DNA of 11,470 nucleotides from Elusimicrobia bacterium RIFCSPLOWO2_01_FULL_60_11 (GCA_001800085.1 MGUS01000015.1:1-11470), one strand, 5' to 3'. Numbered from the stretch's first letter, positions 1 through 7,314 are shown. Numbers and translations are program-made. Notes: generated by a model not told the origin, from the letters alone.

Positions 1-1434
1 CGCCGGATTAAAAAGATCGGAGGATGTCCCGATGGTCTCCGAGGTCCCCAAGGCCAGAAAACCCGCCGGCTTCAAGGCGTAATGGAAGATCGGGATGACT
101 TGCTTCTGCAAGGACTGCTTGAAATAGATCAGGACATTCTTGCAGCTGATCAAGTCCAGGTTGGAGAACGGGGGGTCCTTGCCGAGGTCATGCTTCGCGA
201 AGGTGCACATCTCGCGGATGGTTTTGTTGACCTGATAATGAGGACCGACCCTTGTAAAAAAACATTTAAGGCGTTCCGCGGATACGACCGCGGCGATATC
301 TTCGTTGTAAAGCCCGGCGCGGGCTTTTTGAAGGGATTCTTCATCGATGTCCGTGGCGAATATCTGGATCGAAGGGGTTCGGGCCTTTTTGCTCACGGCT
401 TCCAGAAAACAAATGGCGATGGAATAGACCTCTTCCCCCGTAGCGCACCCGGGGACCCATATCCGGATGGGCTCCCCGTTGGAATGACGCCCCATGAGTT
501 TTGGGATCACCCCCACTTTCAGTGCCTTATAAGTTTTAGGGTCGCGGAAGAAGCTCGTCACCTTGATCAGGAGGTCCTGATAAAGGGCTTTCAATTCGTC
601 CGGCTTCTCCCGGAGAAGTCGAGCGTACTCTTGATGATCCTCGATCTTGGCAAGCGCCATGCGCCGGGCGATGCGCCGTGAGATGGTGGTATTCTTGTAC
701 TGAGAGAAATCAACGCCCTTTGCGCTCCGGACCAATTGGAGGATGCGTCCCGACCCGTTCTGGCCGTCGGCCGATAGCGGCGGGATGGGCTCCTTGCTTG
801 AAGAGTGGAGCGCGATCTTCACGAGCTCTTGGGCGATGCCGTCCACGGGGAGGACGAAATCGACGGAGCCCGTGGCGATGGCGCTGCGCGGCATGCCGGC
901 GAATTTTGCCGTAGCCTCCTCCTGGGCAAAGGTGATTCCTCCGCTCTCTTTGATCCGCGCCAGACCCGATGTCCCGTCGGTCCCGGTCCCCGAGAGGATG
1001 ATACCGACGGCCCGGCTGCCGAGTCGGGCCAAGGAGAGGAAGAAATGATCCACGGGCATGTGCAATTCGCGGGGTTCGAGCCGGGGCACGAGCTTGAACG
1101 CTTTGTTTTCCATGCTCATGCTCACGTTCGGCGGAAAAACATAGACGCGGTCCGGCTCGACGCGCATGCCGTCCGTCACTTGATCGACCGGCATCTTCGT
1201 GGCTCTGGCGAGAAGGCTGGCGAGGATGCTTTCACGGGTGGGATCCAGGTGCTGGATGACGACAAAGGCAAGCCCCGTGTCGGACGGAAGGCTTTTAAGC
1301 AGTTGAAGGATGGCTTCCAGACCGCCGGCGGAAGCCCCGATGCCGACGACGGGGAACAGGGATGGAGCAGGTCTTGGAGGCCGCGCTGTGGATTCGCTTG
1401 GGGAGTTTCTGACTTTGGCGTGCGACTTTTTCAT
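1..1434 (-). CDS. CheB-CheR fusion: chemotaxis methylesterase/methyltransferase, partial (C-terminus beyond left edge)
   Basis: The visible 478 residues read without interruption from an ATG at 1434 to the window edge. Residues about 26-210 form a CheB methylesterase domain with no receiver domain in front. The nucleophile Ser35 lies in GASAGG, the histidine is His62 (QHLDP) and the aspartate is Asp153 (SGTGTDGT), so the triad is intact. Residues about 225-478 form a CheR methyltransferase: a helical N-terminal part with SRRIARRM, then FFRDP, the SAM-binding WVPGCATGEE at 326-335, FATDID at 359-364 and NVLIYF at 433-438. In this family the two activities add and remove methyl groups on glutamates of chemoreceptor-like proteins. 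Such hybrids usually continue into PAS and histidine-kinase domains, which would lie left of position 1. The gene diverges from a diguanylate cyclase. No clear SD precedes the start. An in-frame TTG at 1443 is a weaker alternative. The protein is probably cytoplasmic. Confidence 0.93.
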   Translation of the reverse strand, partial: MKKSHAKVRNSPSESTARPPRPAPSLFPVVGIGASAGGLEAILQLLKSLPSDTGLAFVVIQHLDPTRESILASLLARATKMPVDQVTDGMRVEPDRVYVFPPNVSMSMENKAFKLVPRLEPRELHMPVDHFFLSLARLGSRAVGIILSGTGTDGTSGLARIKESGGITFAQEEATAKFAGMPRSAIATGSVDFVLPVDGIAQELVKIALHSSSKEPIPPLSADGQNGSGRILQLVRSAKGVDFSQYKNTTISRRIARRMALAKIEDHQEYARLLREKPDELKALYQDLLIKVTSFFRDPKTYKALKVGVIPKLMGRHSNGEPIRIWVPGCATGEEVYSIAICFLEAVSKKARTPSIQIFATDIDEESLQKARAGLYNEDIAAVVSAERLKCFFTRVGPHYQVNKTIREMCTFAKHDLGKDPPFSNLDLISCKNVLIYFKQSLQKQVIPIFHYALKPAGFLALGTSETIGTSSDLFNPA

Positions 1435-1568
1435 TTCATTCAATGAACTTCGACTTTCCCTATATTATACATCATTATCCCCTCCCGGTCCTGTGGTATT
1501 TTCCCTGACATGAAGTCCAGGGTCTGGCCTTATAGTCGGCAGGCATGTGATTTAATAGGATTTCAACC
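1435..1568. promoter_or_regulatory. Divergent intergenic region between cheB-cheR and diguanylate cyclase
   Basis: This 134-base gap must hold the promoters of both flanking genes. On the minus strand a perfect TATAAT lies at 1469-1464, about 30 bases before the cheB-cheR ATG, but no convincing TTGACA-like box stands 16-18 bases further upstream. On the plus side CTGACA at 1505-1510 and TATAGT at 1531-1536 are 20 bases apart, too far for a good sigma-70 promoter. A perfect inverted repeat, TTCATT-C-AATGAA (1435-1447), sits directly in front of the cheB-cheR start codon. The transcription starts are inferred only. Confidence 0.4.
1557..1560 (+). promoter_or_regulatory. Ribosome binding site of the diguanylate cyclase gene
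   Basis: AGGA lies eight bases before the ATG at 1569. This supports that start, which also gives a receiver domain beginning at its first beta strand. Confidence 0.5.
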
Positions 1569-2990
1569 ATGGTCAACCTGCTCCTGATCGAAGACAGCGA
1601 AGCCGACGCCAAACTGGTCCGCAAATGCCTCTCCGAGGCCGGGAGGCCCGACTTCGTCGTCAAACGCGTGGACCGGCTTTCCGCGGCCCTGGGGCACCTC
1701 GAAGAGGAAACGCCCGACGTCATCCTGCTCGATCTTTCGCTCCCCGACAGCCTCTGGTATCAGACCTTTGAAGCCCTGCGGGACAAGACCGCGCACATCC
1801 CCATCGTCATCCTCACCGGCACCCGCCATGAGACACATCCCGCCGAGACCATCCGCCATGGCGCCCAGGATTATCTGATCAAAGGGGAGATGGAGCCCCG
1901 GACGTTCACGCGCACCATCCTCCATGCCATCGAGAGGCAAAAAGCCCAGAACGACCTGCGCGGGCTGAACTCCAAGATCCAGCGCAACCTCACCGAAGGC
2001 GAAAAGCTCATCCGATTCAGCCAGGCGATCAACGCGGCCGGACAGTTCGAGGAGTTGTCCAAACTGCTTGAGATAACCATCCCGAACTTGTTCCAGATGG
2101 AGACGTTCTCCCTGTTCCTCATCGAAGAAGAGACCCGGGTCTTGAAGCTTTTGAGCCACAACCACGCGGAATGGAAGGACTTGAAGTCGCCCTTCGTCAT
2201 CCCGGAGGACGACGGGCTCATGTGGCACGCCGTCAAGCTCGGCAATCCCATCCACCTGGACCGGTTTTCCATGAGCCGTTTCGCCTCCCGCGCCGAACGG
2301 AAGAGATATGAAAAGGACAGCGCGGTGATCCTTCCCCTGACGGCAAAGAACATCCCGTTGGGGGTCTTGAACCTGAACGACCCGTTGGAGCAGGGATTGT
2401 CCGAGTCCAACTTGGCCAACATCATCCGGGTCTCCCATCACTTGTCCCTGGCGATCTACAACATGAACCTTCTGCGCCGCATCGAGAACCTGACCGTCAC
2501 GGACGAGCTCACTCAGATCCATAACCGCAGATACCTCTGGCAGGGCCTTTACCGGGAGATGGAGGCCTACGAGCGGCACCGGAGGCCTTTTTCGATCCTG
2601 ATGATCGACCTCGATCATTTCAAGAGGGTCAACGACCTCTATGGGCATACCGCGGGCGACCGGGTGTTGAAGAAGACCTCCGAATTCCTCGCCGCGCAGC
2701 TCCGGAGCGTGGATTTCCTCTGCCGTTTCGGGGGAGAAGAGTTCATCGCGGTCCTTTCCGACACCTCCGGGGAGTCCGCGCTCAATCTCGCGGAGAGGAT
2801 CCGCAGGAACTATGCCGCGCAGAAGATATTGATCGACAAGGACAGGGTGCTCAACATGACCATCAGCGTCGGCGTGGCGGAATGTTCGAAAAAAGAGAAG
2901 GTCACGGACCTGATCGACCGGGCTGACCACTCGCTCTATGAAGCCAAGAAAAGCGGGCGCAACCGGTGTTCGTTCAAGAAGATCATTTGA
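1569..2990 (+). CDS. Response regulator diguanylate cyclase (REC-GAF-GGDEF)
   Basis: The 473-residue cytoplasmic protein is expected to make cyclic di-GMP from two GTP under control of phosphorylation. Residues 1-120 are a receiver domain: acidic pair Glu8/Asp9, phospho-acceptor Asp55 (LLDLSLPD), Thr83 and Lys105 are all present. After a helical linker, residues about 150-305 resemble a GAF sensory domain (the ILPLTAKNIPLGVLNL strand region is typical). Residues about 310-473 are the GGDEF domain, starting at TVTDELT, with an intact active-site GGEEF at 388-392. RSVD at 379-382, five residues before it, matches the RxxD inhibitory site, so product feedback inhibition is likely. No partner kinase gene is visible. 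The divergent CheB-CheR protein may carry one beyond the window edge, but a link is inference. The last eight bases overlap the end of the convergent transporter gene. Confidence 0.95.
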   Translation: MVNLLLIEDSEADAKLVRKCLSEAGRPDFVVKRVDRLSAALGHLEEETPDVILLDLSLPDSLWYQTFEALRDKTAHIPIVILTGTRHETHPAETIRHGAQDYLIKGEMEPRTFTRTILHAIERQKAQNDLRGLNSKIQRNLTEGEKLIRFSQAINAAGQFEELSKLLEITIPNLFQMETFSLFLIEEETRVLKLLSHNHAEWKDLKSPFVIPEDDGLMWHAVKLGNPIHLDRFSMSRFASRAERKRYEKDSAVILPLTAKNIPLGVLNLNDPLEQGLSESNLANIIRVSHHLSLAIYNMNLLRRIENLTVTDELTQIHNRRYLWQGLYREMEAYERHRRPFSILMIDLDHFKRVNDLYGHTAGDRVLKKTSEFLAAQLRSVDFLCRFGGEEFIAVLSDTSGESALNLAERIRRNYAAQKILIDKDRVLNMTISVGVAECSKKEKVTDLIDRADHSLYEAKKSGRNRCSFKKII

Positions 2991-4053
2991 CATCGATGTT
3001 GACGCCTAACCGCCCCCCCACCATGGGCCAGACCTGAAGGAGAGAGATCACAATGGCGGTCAAGAGCGGGCCCACGAAGACCCCCAAGATGCCGAACGCG
3101 CTGATGCCGCCGAAAATGGCCACCAAACTGACCAGGGGATGCATGTCCCCGTGGCCTTTTAAGATCAAGGGACGCACGACATTGTCCACTACGCTCGCGA
3201 CCATCCCAAAACAAACCATCGCGACCGCAAATCCGGCATGCGCGTGAAGATAAAGATAAACGGCCCCCGCCGCCCAGATGGGAACAGGGCCTATCACCGG
3301 CAGCCAGGCCAAAATGAAGGCGGCCCCACCCGCCAGAAAGGCCCCCGGCACTCCCAGGGCGAGGAACCCTGCCATCACGATGACGGCTTGAGCCGATGTC
3401 GCGGCCAGGTTCGCCAGGACCACCGAGATGGCGGTGTTCTGGACGGATTCTATCAATCTCTCCCGCAGGTCCTCTTCCATGAACAGCATGTCCATGAACC
3501 AGGCGATGAACCTTTTCCCGTCGATCAGCAAGAAGAAACAAGCCAGGGATGACAGGAGCAATTGCAGGAGCATCTTGGGGAGGTCCGAGAACCAGGCCAG
3601 GATGGCCCCCGTCCCGGTCTTCAAGACGCCCTGGATGCCGCTTCTGGCCTGCGCCCCCGCGATGTCAAAATCGCTCAGCATCGATTTAACGGCCGTCAGG
3701 TGGGTGATGTATTGGGATATGGAGAGGAACGAGAGCCCGCTGTCATCGGATAATCTCTCGCTCAGGACCAGTCCCTGTTTGACGGCCACGACGGTGAACG
3801 CGAAGAGCGGCACGATGACGAGCACGATCATGGACAGGGTCACGGTCAGGGCGGCGGTCTTCGGGTTGTATTTTTTTCGGAGCAGGAATTTATAGGCCGG
3901 GCTCGTCAAAAGTGCCAGGATGCCGCCCATCAAAAGCGCGAGCATGTACGGCACGATCATCGCCAGAAGAAAGAAGACGAAGATCGCCAGCAGGCATACG
4001 AAAGCGATGACGGAAGTGCGGCTTTGATTCGTTGCGTTCATGCGCTCGGCCAT
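2983..4053 (-). CDS. AI-2E/PerM family membrane transporter
   Basis: This 356-residue inner-membrane protein is of the AI-2E (PerM/TqsA) family. Hydrophobic segments lie at about 14-32, 33-50, 67-92, 161-178, 208-233, 236-250, 255-285 and 305-340. Family hallmarks are clear: PVIGPVPIW at 252-260, DNVVRPLILKG at 290-300, and the glycine-rich stretch from HPLV (305) to VGP (329). Characterised members export autoinducer-2 or act as ion antiporters. The substrate here cannot be read from sequence. The chosen ATG at 4053 overlaps the stop of the upstream superoxide dismutase as TGATG, which suggests translational coupling. A second in-frame ATG at 4041 is possible, and neither has a good SD. It is the last gene of the operon that starts at 6360. 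Its stop lies inside the 3' end of the convergent cyclase gene. Confidence 0.9.
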   Translation of the reverse strand: MAERMNATNQSRTSVIAFVCLLAIFVFFLLAMIVPYMLALLMGGILALLTSPAYKFLLRKKYNPKTAALTVTLSMIVLVIVPLFAFTVVAVKQGLVLSERLSDDSGLSFLSISQYITHLTAVKSMLSDFDIAGAQARSGIQGVLKTGTGAILAWFSDLPKMLLQLLLSSLACFFLLIDGKRFIAWFMDMLFMEEDLRERLIESVQNTAISVVLANLAATSAQAVIVMAGFLALGVPGAFLAGGAAFILAWLPVIGPVPIWAAGAVYLYLHAHAGFAVAMVCFGMVASVVDNVVRPLILKGHGDMHPLVSLVAIFGGISAFGILGVFVGPLLTAIVISLLQVWPMVGGRLGVNIDVK

Positions 4054-4628
4054 CAGGCATTTTGCGACTCGAGTTCCCTTGATGTCGCCGCTTCGAGCCT
4101 TTCTGAGACCACCCTCCAATCGACGGCTTTGAGGAACGCGGCGACATAGCCTTCTCTCTTCAGACCATAGTCCGCCAGATAGGCGTGCTCGAACAGATCC
4201 ATGACCAGAAGGGGGACGCTGCCGGTCAGATTCCCCCCGTCGTGCTCATTGACCCAGATGTTGAAGAGCCGGTCCCCGAGAGGATCGTAGCTCAGGAGGG
4301 CCCACCCGATCCCCCGGATCTTGCCGATGTTCTTAAAACTCTCCTCCCAGCTCTTTTCCGTTCCGAAATTCTCGGAGATCTTGATCGAAAGGTCGTTTCC
4401 CTTGCCTTCCGGACCGTCCTTGACCATGTTCCCGAAGTAATATTCATGCAGCCGCATCCCGTTGAATTCCCACCCGAACCGCCTTTTGTCTTCGGAATGT
4501 TCACTCTCATAAAGTTTGTTGGTGTTGGCCACATACCCCTGGTAGAGGGTGAAATGGTCCTTGAGCAGTTTATCGCTGAACCCGCTCGTCCCGAGCAGCC
4601 GGTCGAAGTCCACGGGTTCGTATTTCAC
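4053..4628 (-). CDS. Superoxide dismutase, Fe/Mn family
   Basis: The 191-residue enzyme converts superoxide to oxygen and hydrogen peroxide. All four metal ligands of the Fe/Mn family are found: His25 (KDHFTLYQGYV), His61 (GMRLHEYYFGN), Asp144 and His148 (MDLFEHAYLADY). It differs from the E. coli enzymes: the paired HH near the first ligand is DH, and the NxD loop near residue 127 reads NEHDGG. His129 there roughly occupies the place of the water-holding glutamine of MnSOD. This recalls a divergent but known bacterial subfamily, so metal choice (Fe, Mn or either) is open. There is no signal peptide, so it is cytoplasmic. The start codon is GTG at 4628. It lies three bases after the stop of the DUF883 gene, with AGGGA seven bases before it inside that gene. 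It is the third gene of the operon. Confidence 0.95.
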   Translation of the reverse strand: MKYEPVDFDRLLGTSGFSDKLLKDHFTLYQGYVANTNKLYESEHSEDKRRFGWEFNGMRLHEYYFGNMVKDGPEGKGNDLSIKISENFGTEKSWEESFKNIGKIRGIGWALLSYDPLGDRLFNIWVNEHDGGNLTGSVPLLVMDLFEHAYLADYGLKREGYVAAFLKAVDWRVVSERLEAATSRELESQNA

Positions 4629-4631
4629 GGG

Positions 4632-4928
4632 TCAGTCCCTGGAGCGGCCGATGAGCAGTCCTGTCAGCAGGCCCACGGCCAAAGCCGCTCCCGCCACCTG
4701 CCAGGGATGTTCGTGCACGATGTCGTCGACATTTTGAGATTTCTCTTTGACGGCATCGGTGACCTTCTCCACGCGCTCATGGAAGGATTCGATGGTGTTT
4801 TCCAGCAAGGCCTTGGACTTGTCGGAAAGGACTTCTCCGGACTTGGAGAAGGCGCCTTTCAAGTTATGTTTCAGGTCTTCCAATTCTTTTTTGATCTCAT
4901 GGACGAGTTCCGCGTTATTGTTCTTCAT
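4632..4928 (-). CDS. DUF883 (YqjD/ElaB-like) membrane-anchored protein
   Basis: This small protein of 98 residues has a charged, helical, probably coiled-coil N-terminal part (residues 1-70, rich in Lys and Glu). One C-terminal membrane segment follows at about 76-94. The end pattern HEHPW, then a Gly/Ala/Leu-rich helix, then GRSRD, matches the DUF883 family. E. coli members YqjD and ElaB sit in the inner membrane by this C-terminal helix and bind ribosomes in stationary phase. Whether this protein does so is inference. A strong SD, AAGGAGA, precedes the ATG with good spacing. It lies 16 bases after the OmpA-family gene and three bases before the superoxide dismutase start, so it is clearly inside that operon. 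Confidence 0.88.
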   Translation of the reverse strand: MKNNNAELVHEIKKELEDLKHNLKGAFSKSGEVLSDKSKALLENTIESFHERVEKVTDAVKEKSQNVDDIVHEHPWQVAGAALAVGLLTGLLIGRSRD

Positions 4929-4944
4929 GATTGTCTCCTTTTGT

Positions 4945-6360
4945 TCAAGAACCGATCGATTCGCCCGTCACCACCATCTCGACGCGGCGGTTCATCTGCC
5001 GGCCTTCGGCCGTCGCGTTGGAATTCATGGGCTGGGTCTTGCCGAACCCGCGGGACACGATGGAATTCGACGGCACGCCCTGGTTCACGAGGTAATCGCG
5101 GACGGTCTGGGCGCGCTTTTCGGAAAGGTCCTGGTTGTAGGAATCGCCTCCGACGTTGTCGGTATGCCCTTCCATCTCCAGCTTCAATCCGGGGTAGGCC
5201 AGGACGATGCCGGCAAGCTTCGCCAGCTTCTCGCGGACATTCGGCCGGAGCTCATTGCTTCCCGTCCGAAAAAGGACATCGGACATGTTCACGACCAGCC
5301 CCCGGGCCGTGTCGCGGGTCTGGAGGATGAGGTTGAATTGCGCGAAGAGCTGGGCGCGCAGGGCGGCTTTTTCTTTTTCCGCCTGCAGCTTGACGTCCTT
5401 CACTTCCATATCGGATTTGTCCTTGGCGATCTCGGCCGATGTCCTGGCCGCTTCCGCCGCTTCCTGGCCTTTGGCCGCTTCCGAGGCCTTGTTCTTGGAG
5501 TTCGCGATCTGGTCCTGCGAGATGCGGCGCTCGGTCCCCAAAGCCAATTCCGCCTGCGTCTTCACCGCGATCAGACGGCTCGCTTCGGCGCTTTGGACGG
5601 CTTCGCGGGCGGTCATGTTCCTGCTCTTCTTGCCCCCCTTCGTGTTCTCGGCCTTCCCTAATAGGGTCTGGGCATTGTTGAATTCGGCCACGGCGTAGGT
5701 CTCGGCGCCGGCCGCTTTGGCGATGCTCACAGCGTTCCTGGCCTGGGTGACCACGAAAGGCGTCTTGACATCCATGGGCCTGGCCTCATCGGACTGGGAC
5801 ATATGCAGAACATAGGAACCTTTGGCGAGCAGCTCATACTTGGCGTCGATCGATTCGATCTTCGCCGTGGTGCCTTTGCGGATGGCGTTCTCCATGACCA
5901 CGACATTGCCGGGCTGTGAGACCGCGAAATAGGGCTCCGCCGTCACGATCAAACTCATGGCCTGCAGAGGCGTGGTCGCCTTAAGATTGGATTTGCCGTT
6001 CTTCACGATCAGTTCCCCGAGGTTCGAGGCGCGTCCATCGGGAGAAATGGCCCAAAGGACATAGGTCAGGTATTCGCGGCCGAACTGGGAAGGCGGCGTC
6101 AGATTCTCAAATCTTGCTTTGACGGACATCGTGCCCGCCTTGTTCCTGATCTCAGCGGACCCCTGCGCGTTGGGGATGAGAACGGTGCCTTTGAGATCGA
6201 TCATCACAAACCCCTTGAGGTTCCTGTAGTTGATCGCTTTGGCCGGACTTTGGACTATCGCGACCTGGTAAAGCGGCGCTTGGACCGGCGTTTCGGCTTG
6301 GATGGGGGCTTGCATCGCCGATAATGCGGTCAGGCAGAGAAGGGTCTTGAATGCTTTCAT
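4945..6360 (-). CDS. OmpA-family envelope protein with coiled-coil middle region
   Basis: The 471-residue protein has a Sec signal peptide (about 1-22, cleavage near IQA-ET). Residues about 30-200 form a beta-rich domain with EYLTYVLWAISPDGRASNLGE and LIVTAEPYFAV, a pattern I associate with OmpA proteins of Acidobacteria and similar bacteria. Residues about 205-345 are an Ala/Glu/Lys-rich helical, coiled-coil region, DUF4398-like at its start. Residues about 355-465 are an OmpA C-terminal domain with canonical EGHTDNVG and LSEKRAQTV. Asp401 and Arg416 correspond to the residues that bind diaminopimelate in peptidoglycan. It probably bridges membrane and cell wall in the periplasm. No N-terminal lipobox or porin barrel is visible. 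GGAGGT five bases before the ATG is a strong SD. It is the first gene of the four-gene operon. Confidence 0.9.
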   Translation of the reverse strand: MKAFKTLLCLTALSAMQAPIQAETPVQAPLYQVAIVQSPAKAINYRNLKGFVMIDLKGTVLIPNAQGSAEIRNKAGTMSVKARFENLTPPSQFGREYLTYVLWAISPDGRASNLGELIVKNGKSNLKATTPLQAMSLIVTAEPYFAVSQPGNVVVMENAIRKGTTAKIESIDAKYELLAKGSYVLHMSQSDEARPMDVKTPFVVTQARNAVSIAKAAGAETYAVAEFNNAQTLLGKAENTKGGKKSRNMTAREAVQSAEASRLIAVKTQAELALGTERRISQDQIANSKNKASEAAKGQEAAEAARTSAEIAKDKSDMEVKDVKLQAEKEKAALRAQLFAQFNLILQTRDTARGLVVNMSDVLFRTGSNELRPNVREKLAKLAGIVLAYPGLKLEMEGHTDNVGGDSYNQDLSEKRAQTVRDYLVNQGVPSNSIVSRGFGKTQPMNSNATAEGRQMNRRVEMVVTGESIGS

Positions 6361-6501
6361 GAGGTACCTCCGTTGGGTTAATTGCGTTCCTGCATCCTTA
6401 TATTAGAAGAATCCGCCGCGACCGCATATCAGGGATGAGGACTATATTCCCCTACGCCAAACCCCTATATCGCCCGCCTGGCCGAATGTCTATAATGAAT
6501 C
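6361..6501. promoter_or_regulatory. Divergent promoter region between the OmpA operon and PAP2 gene
   Basis: This 141-base region separates the divergent starts. Towards the OmpA operon, TAATAT (6405-6400, minus) is a possible -10 without a recognisable -35. Two direct copies of CCCCTA (6449-6454 and 6462-6467) lie 13 bases apart, roughly 55-75 bases upstream of the inferred start, a position that suits an activator. Towards the PAP2 gene, a perfect TATAAT stands at 6491-6496. All regulatory roles are inferred from position. Confidence 0.45.
6491..6496 (+). promoter_or_regulatory. TATAAT -10-like box next to the PAP2 start codon
   Basis: The consensus -10 hexamer ends five bases before the ATG at 6502. 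Transcription from it would begin at about the start codon, giving a leaderless mRNA, and no SD is present upstream. No TTGACA-like box lies at the right distance, so its use as a promoter is uncertain. Confidence 0.35.
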
Positions 6502-7314
6502 ATGAATAAAATCCTGACGGCGTTCGTTCTTGCGGCATCCATCCTCCCCCCCTTCGCCGCGGCTGCCGAAGAAACCCCGAGCGCTCTCCCGACCCCCCGC
6601 GGAGGTTCTGTGTACCGGATCAATCCGGCCATCGATTTTCCGGTGTTGGGCGCGGCAGCCCTGGGCGCCATCGTCCCTTTGTTCATTGAGCCGCAATTGA
6701 TCCATCGGAAATGCCCCTGCGATCCCAATGACGTCAATTCCTTCGACCGTCCCGTCATAGGAAATCACGATGAAACGATCGGCAAGATAAGCCATTTTAC
6801 AGTCGCCTTGGCCGTGGCGGCTCCCCTTGTGCTCGACGGCGCGGACCAGGGATTCAACAAAGCTTTTGCGGAGGATCTCATGGTGTATGTCGAGGTGCTC
6901 TCCCTCAATACCTCTTTGAGCCATATCGCCCGCTATGGGGCGCAGAGGCCGCGGCCCGTCGCTTATGAAGTCAGCCCTCCCGAGATCCGGGCCGGGGAAT
7001 TTTTGTCCTTTTATTCCGGGCACAACGCGTCGGTCTTTGCGGCCTTGAGCGCGGCCTCCATGACCTACGGGTACCGCTACGGGCATAAGGCCTGGCCGTG
7101 GGCGGTGACCGCCGTTTTGGGCCTGGGGGAGTCCGCCATGCGGGTGGCCGCGGGCCGTCATTTCTATACCGATGTCATCATGGGGGCCGCCATGGGGACC
7201 GCGGTGGGGACTCTGGTCCCTTACCTTCACAGACGCTACCGTAAATCAAGTTTGACGCTTGCGCCGACCCCGGACGGATCCGGCGCGCAGCTCGTGTGGC
7301 GTAAAAGATTTTAA
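6502..7314 (+). CDS. PAP2-superfamily membrane/periplasmic phosphatase
   Basis: The 270-residue protein starts with a signal peptide (about 1-22, Ala-rich end). It carries the three motifs of PAP2 (type 2 phosphatidic acid) phosphatases. Motif 1 is RYGAQRPRP, with Arg144, Arg151 and Pro152; the usual first Lys is Arg144. Motif 2 is YSGH at 171-174, with His174 and with Tyr in place of the usual Pro. Motif 3 is RVAAGRHFYTD, with Arg214, nucleophile His220 and Asp224. Hydrophobic helices surround the motifs. Family members remove phosphate from lipid phosphates such as undecaprenyl pyrophosphate, phosphatidate or lipid A, and the substrate here is unknown. The C-terminal 25 residues are polar and basic. 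No SD precedes the ATG, but this start gives a good signal peptide. The stop codon shares TTAA with that of the convergent hydrolase gene. Confidence 0.9.
   Translation: MNKILTAFVLAASILPPFAAAAEETPSALPTPRGGSVYRINPAIDFPVLGAAALGAIVPLFIEPQLIHRKCPCDPNDVNSFDRPVIGNHDETIGKISHFTVALAVAAPLVLDGADQGFNKAFAEDLMVYVEVLSLNTSLSHIARYGAQRPRPVAYEVSPPEIRAGEFLSFYSGHNASVFAALSAASMTYGYRYGHKAWPWAVTAVLGLGESAMRVAAGRHFYTDVIMGAAMGTAVGTLVPYLHRRYRKSSLTLAPTPDGSGAQLVWRKRF

Noticed and set aside
1563..2993. 476-codon open frame on the minus strand across the whole diguanylate cyclase gene
   Set aside because: It mirrors the cyclase gene almost exactly. Its protein has no recognisable domain, while the plus strand encodes three complete domains. 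It is a codon-bias shadow.
4054..4119. Extension of the AI-2E transporter start to 4119
   Set aside because: It would overlap the superoxide dismutase gene by 67 bases, whereas the ATG at 4053 gives a neat TGATG junction.
4185..5330. 381-codon plus-strand open frame
   Set aside because: It spans the superoxide dismutase, DUF883 and OmpA genes in antisense, becomes low-complexity Arg/Gly/Ser-rich near its end, and has no family signature.
6381..6392. GGAAC (minus strand) as an ECF sigma -35 box
   Set aside because: Its -10 would fall within or next to the SD and start codon of the OmpA gene, leaving no room for a leader.
6443..6470. Sigma-54 promoter around TTTGGCGTAGGGG (minus strand)
   Set aside because: The -12 TTGC element is missing at the required distance.
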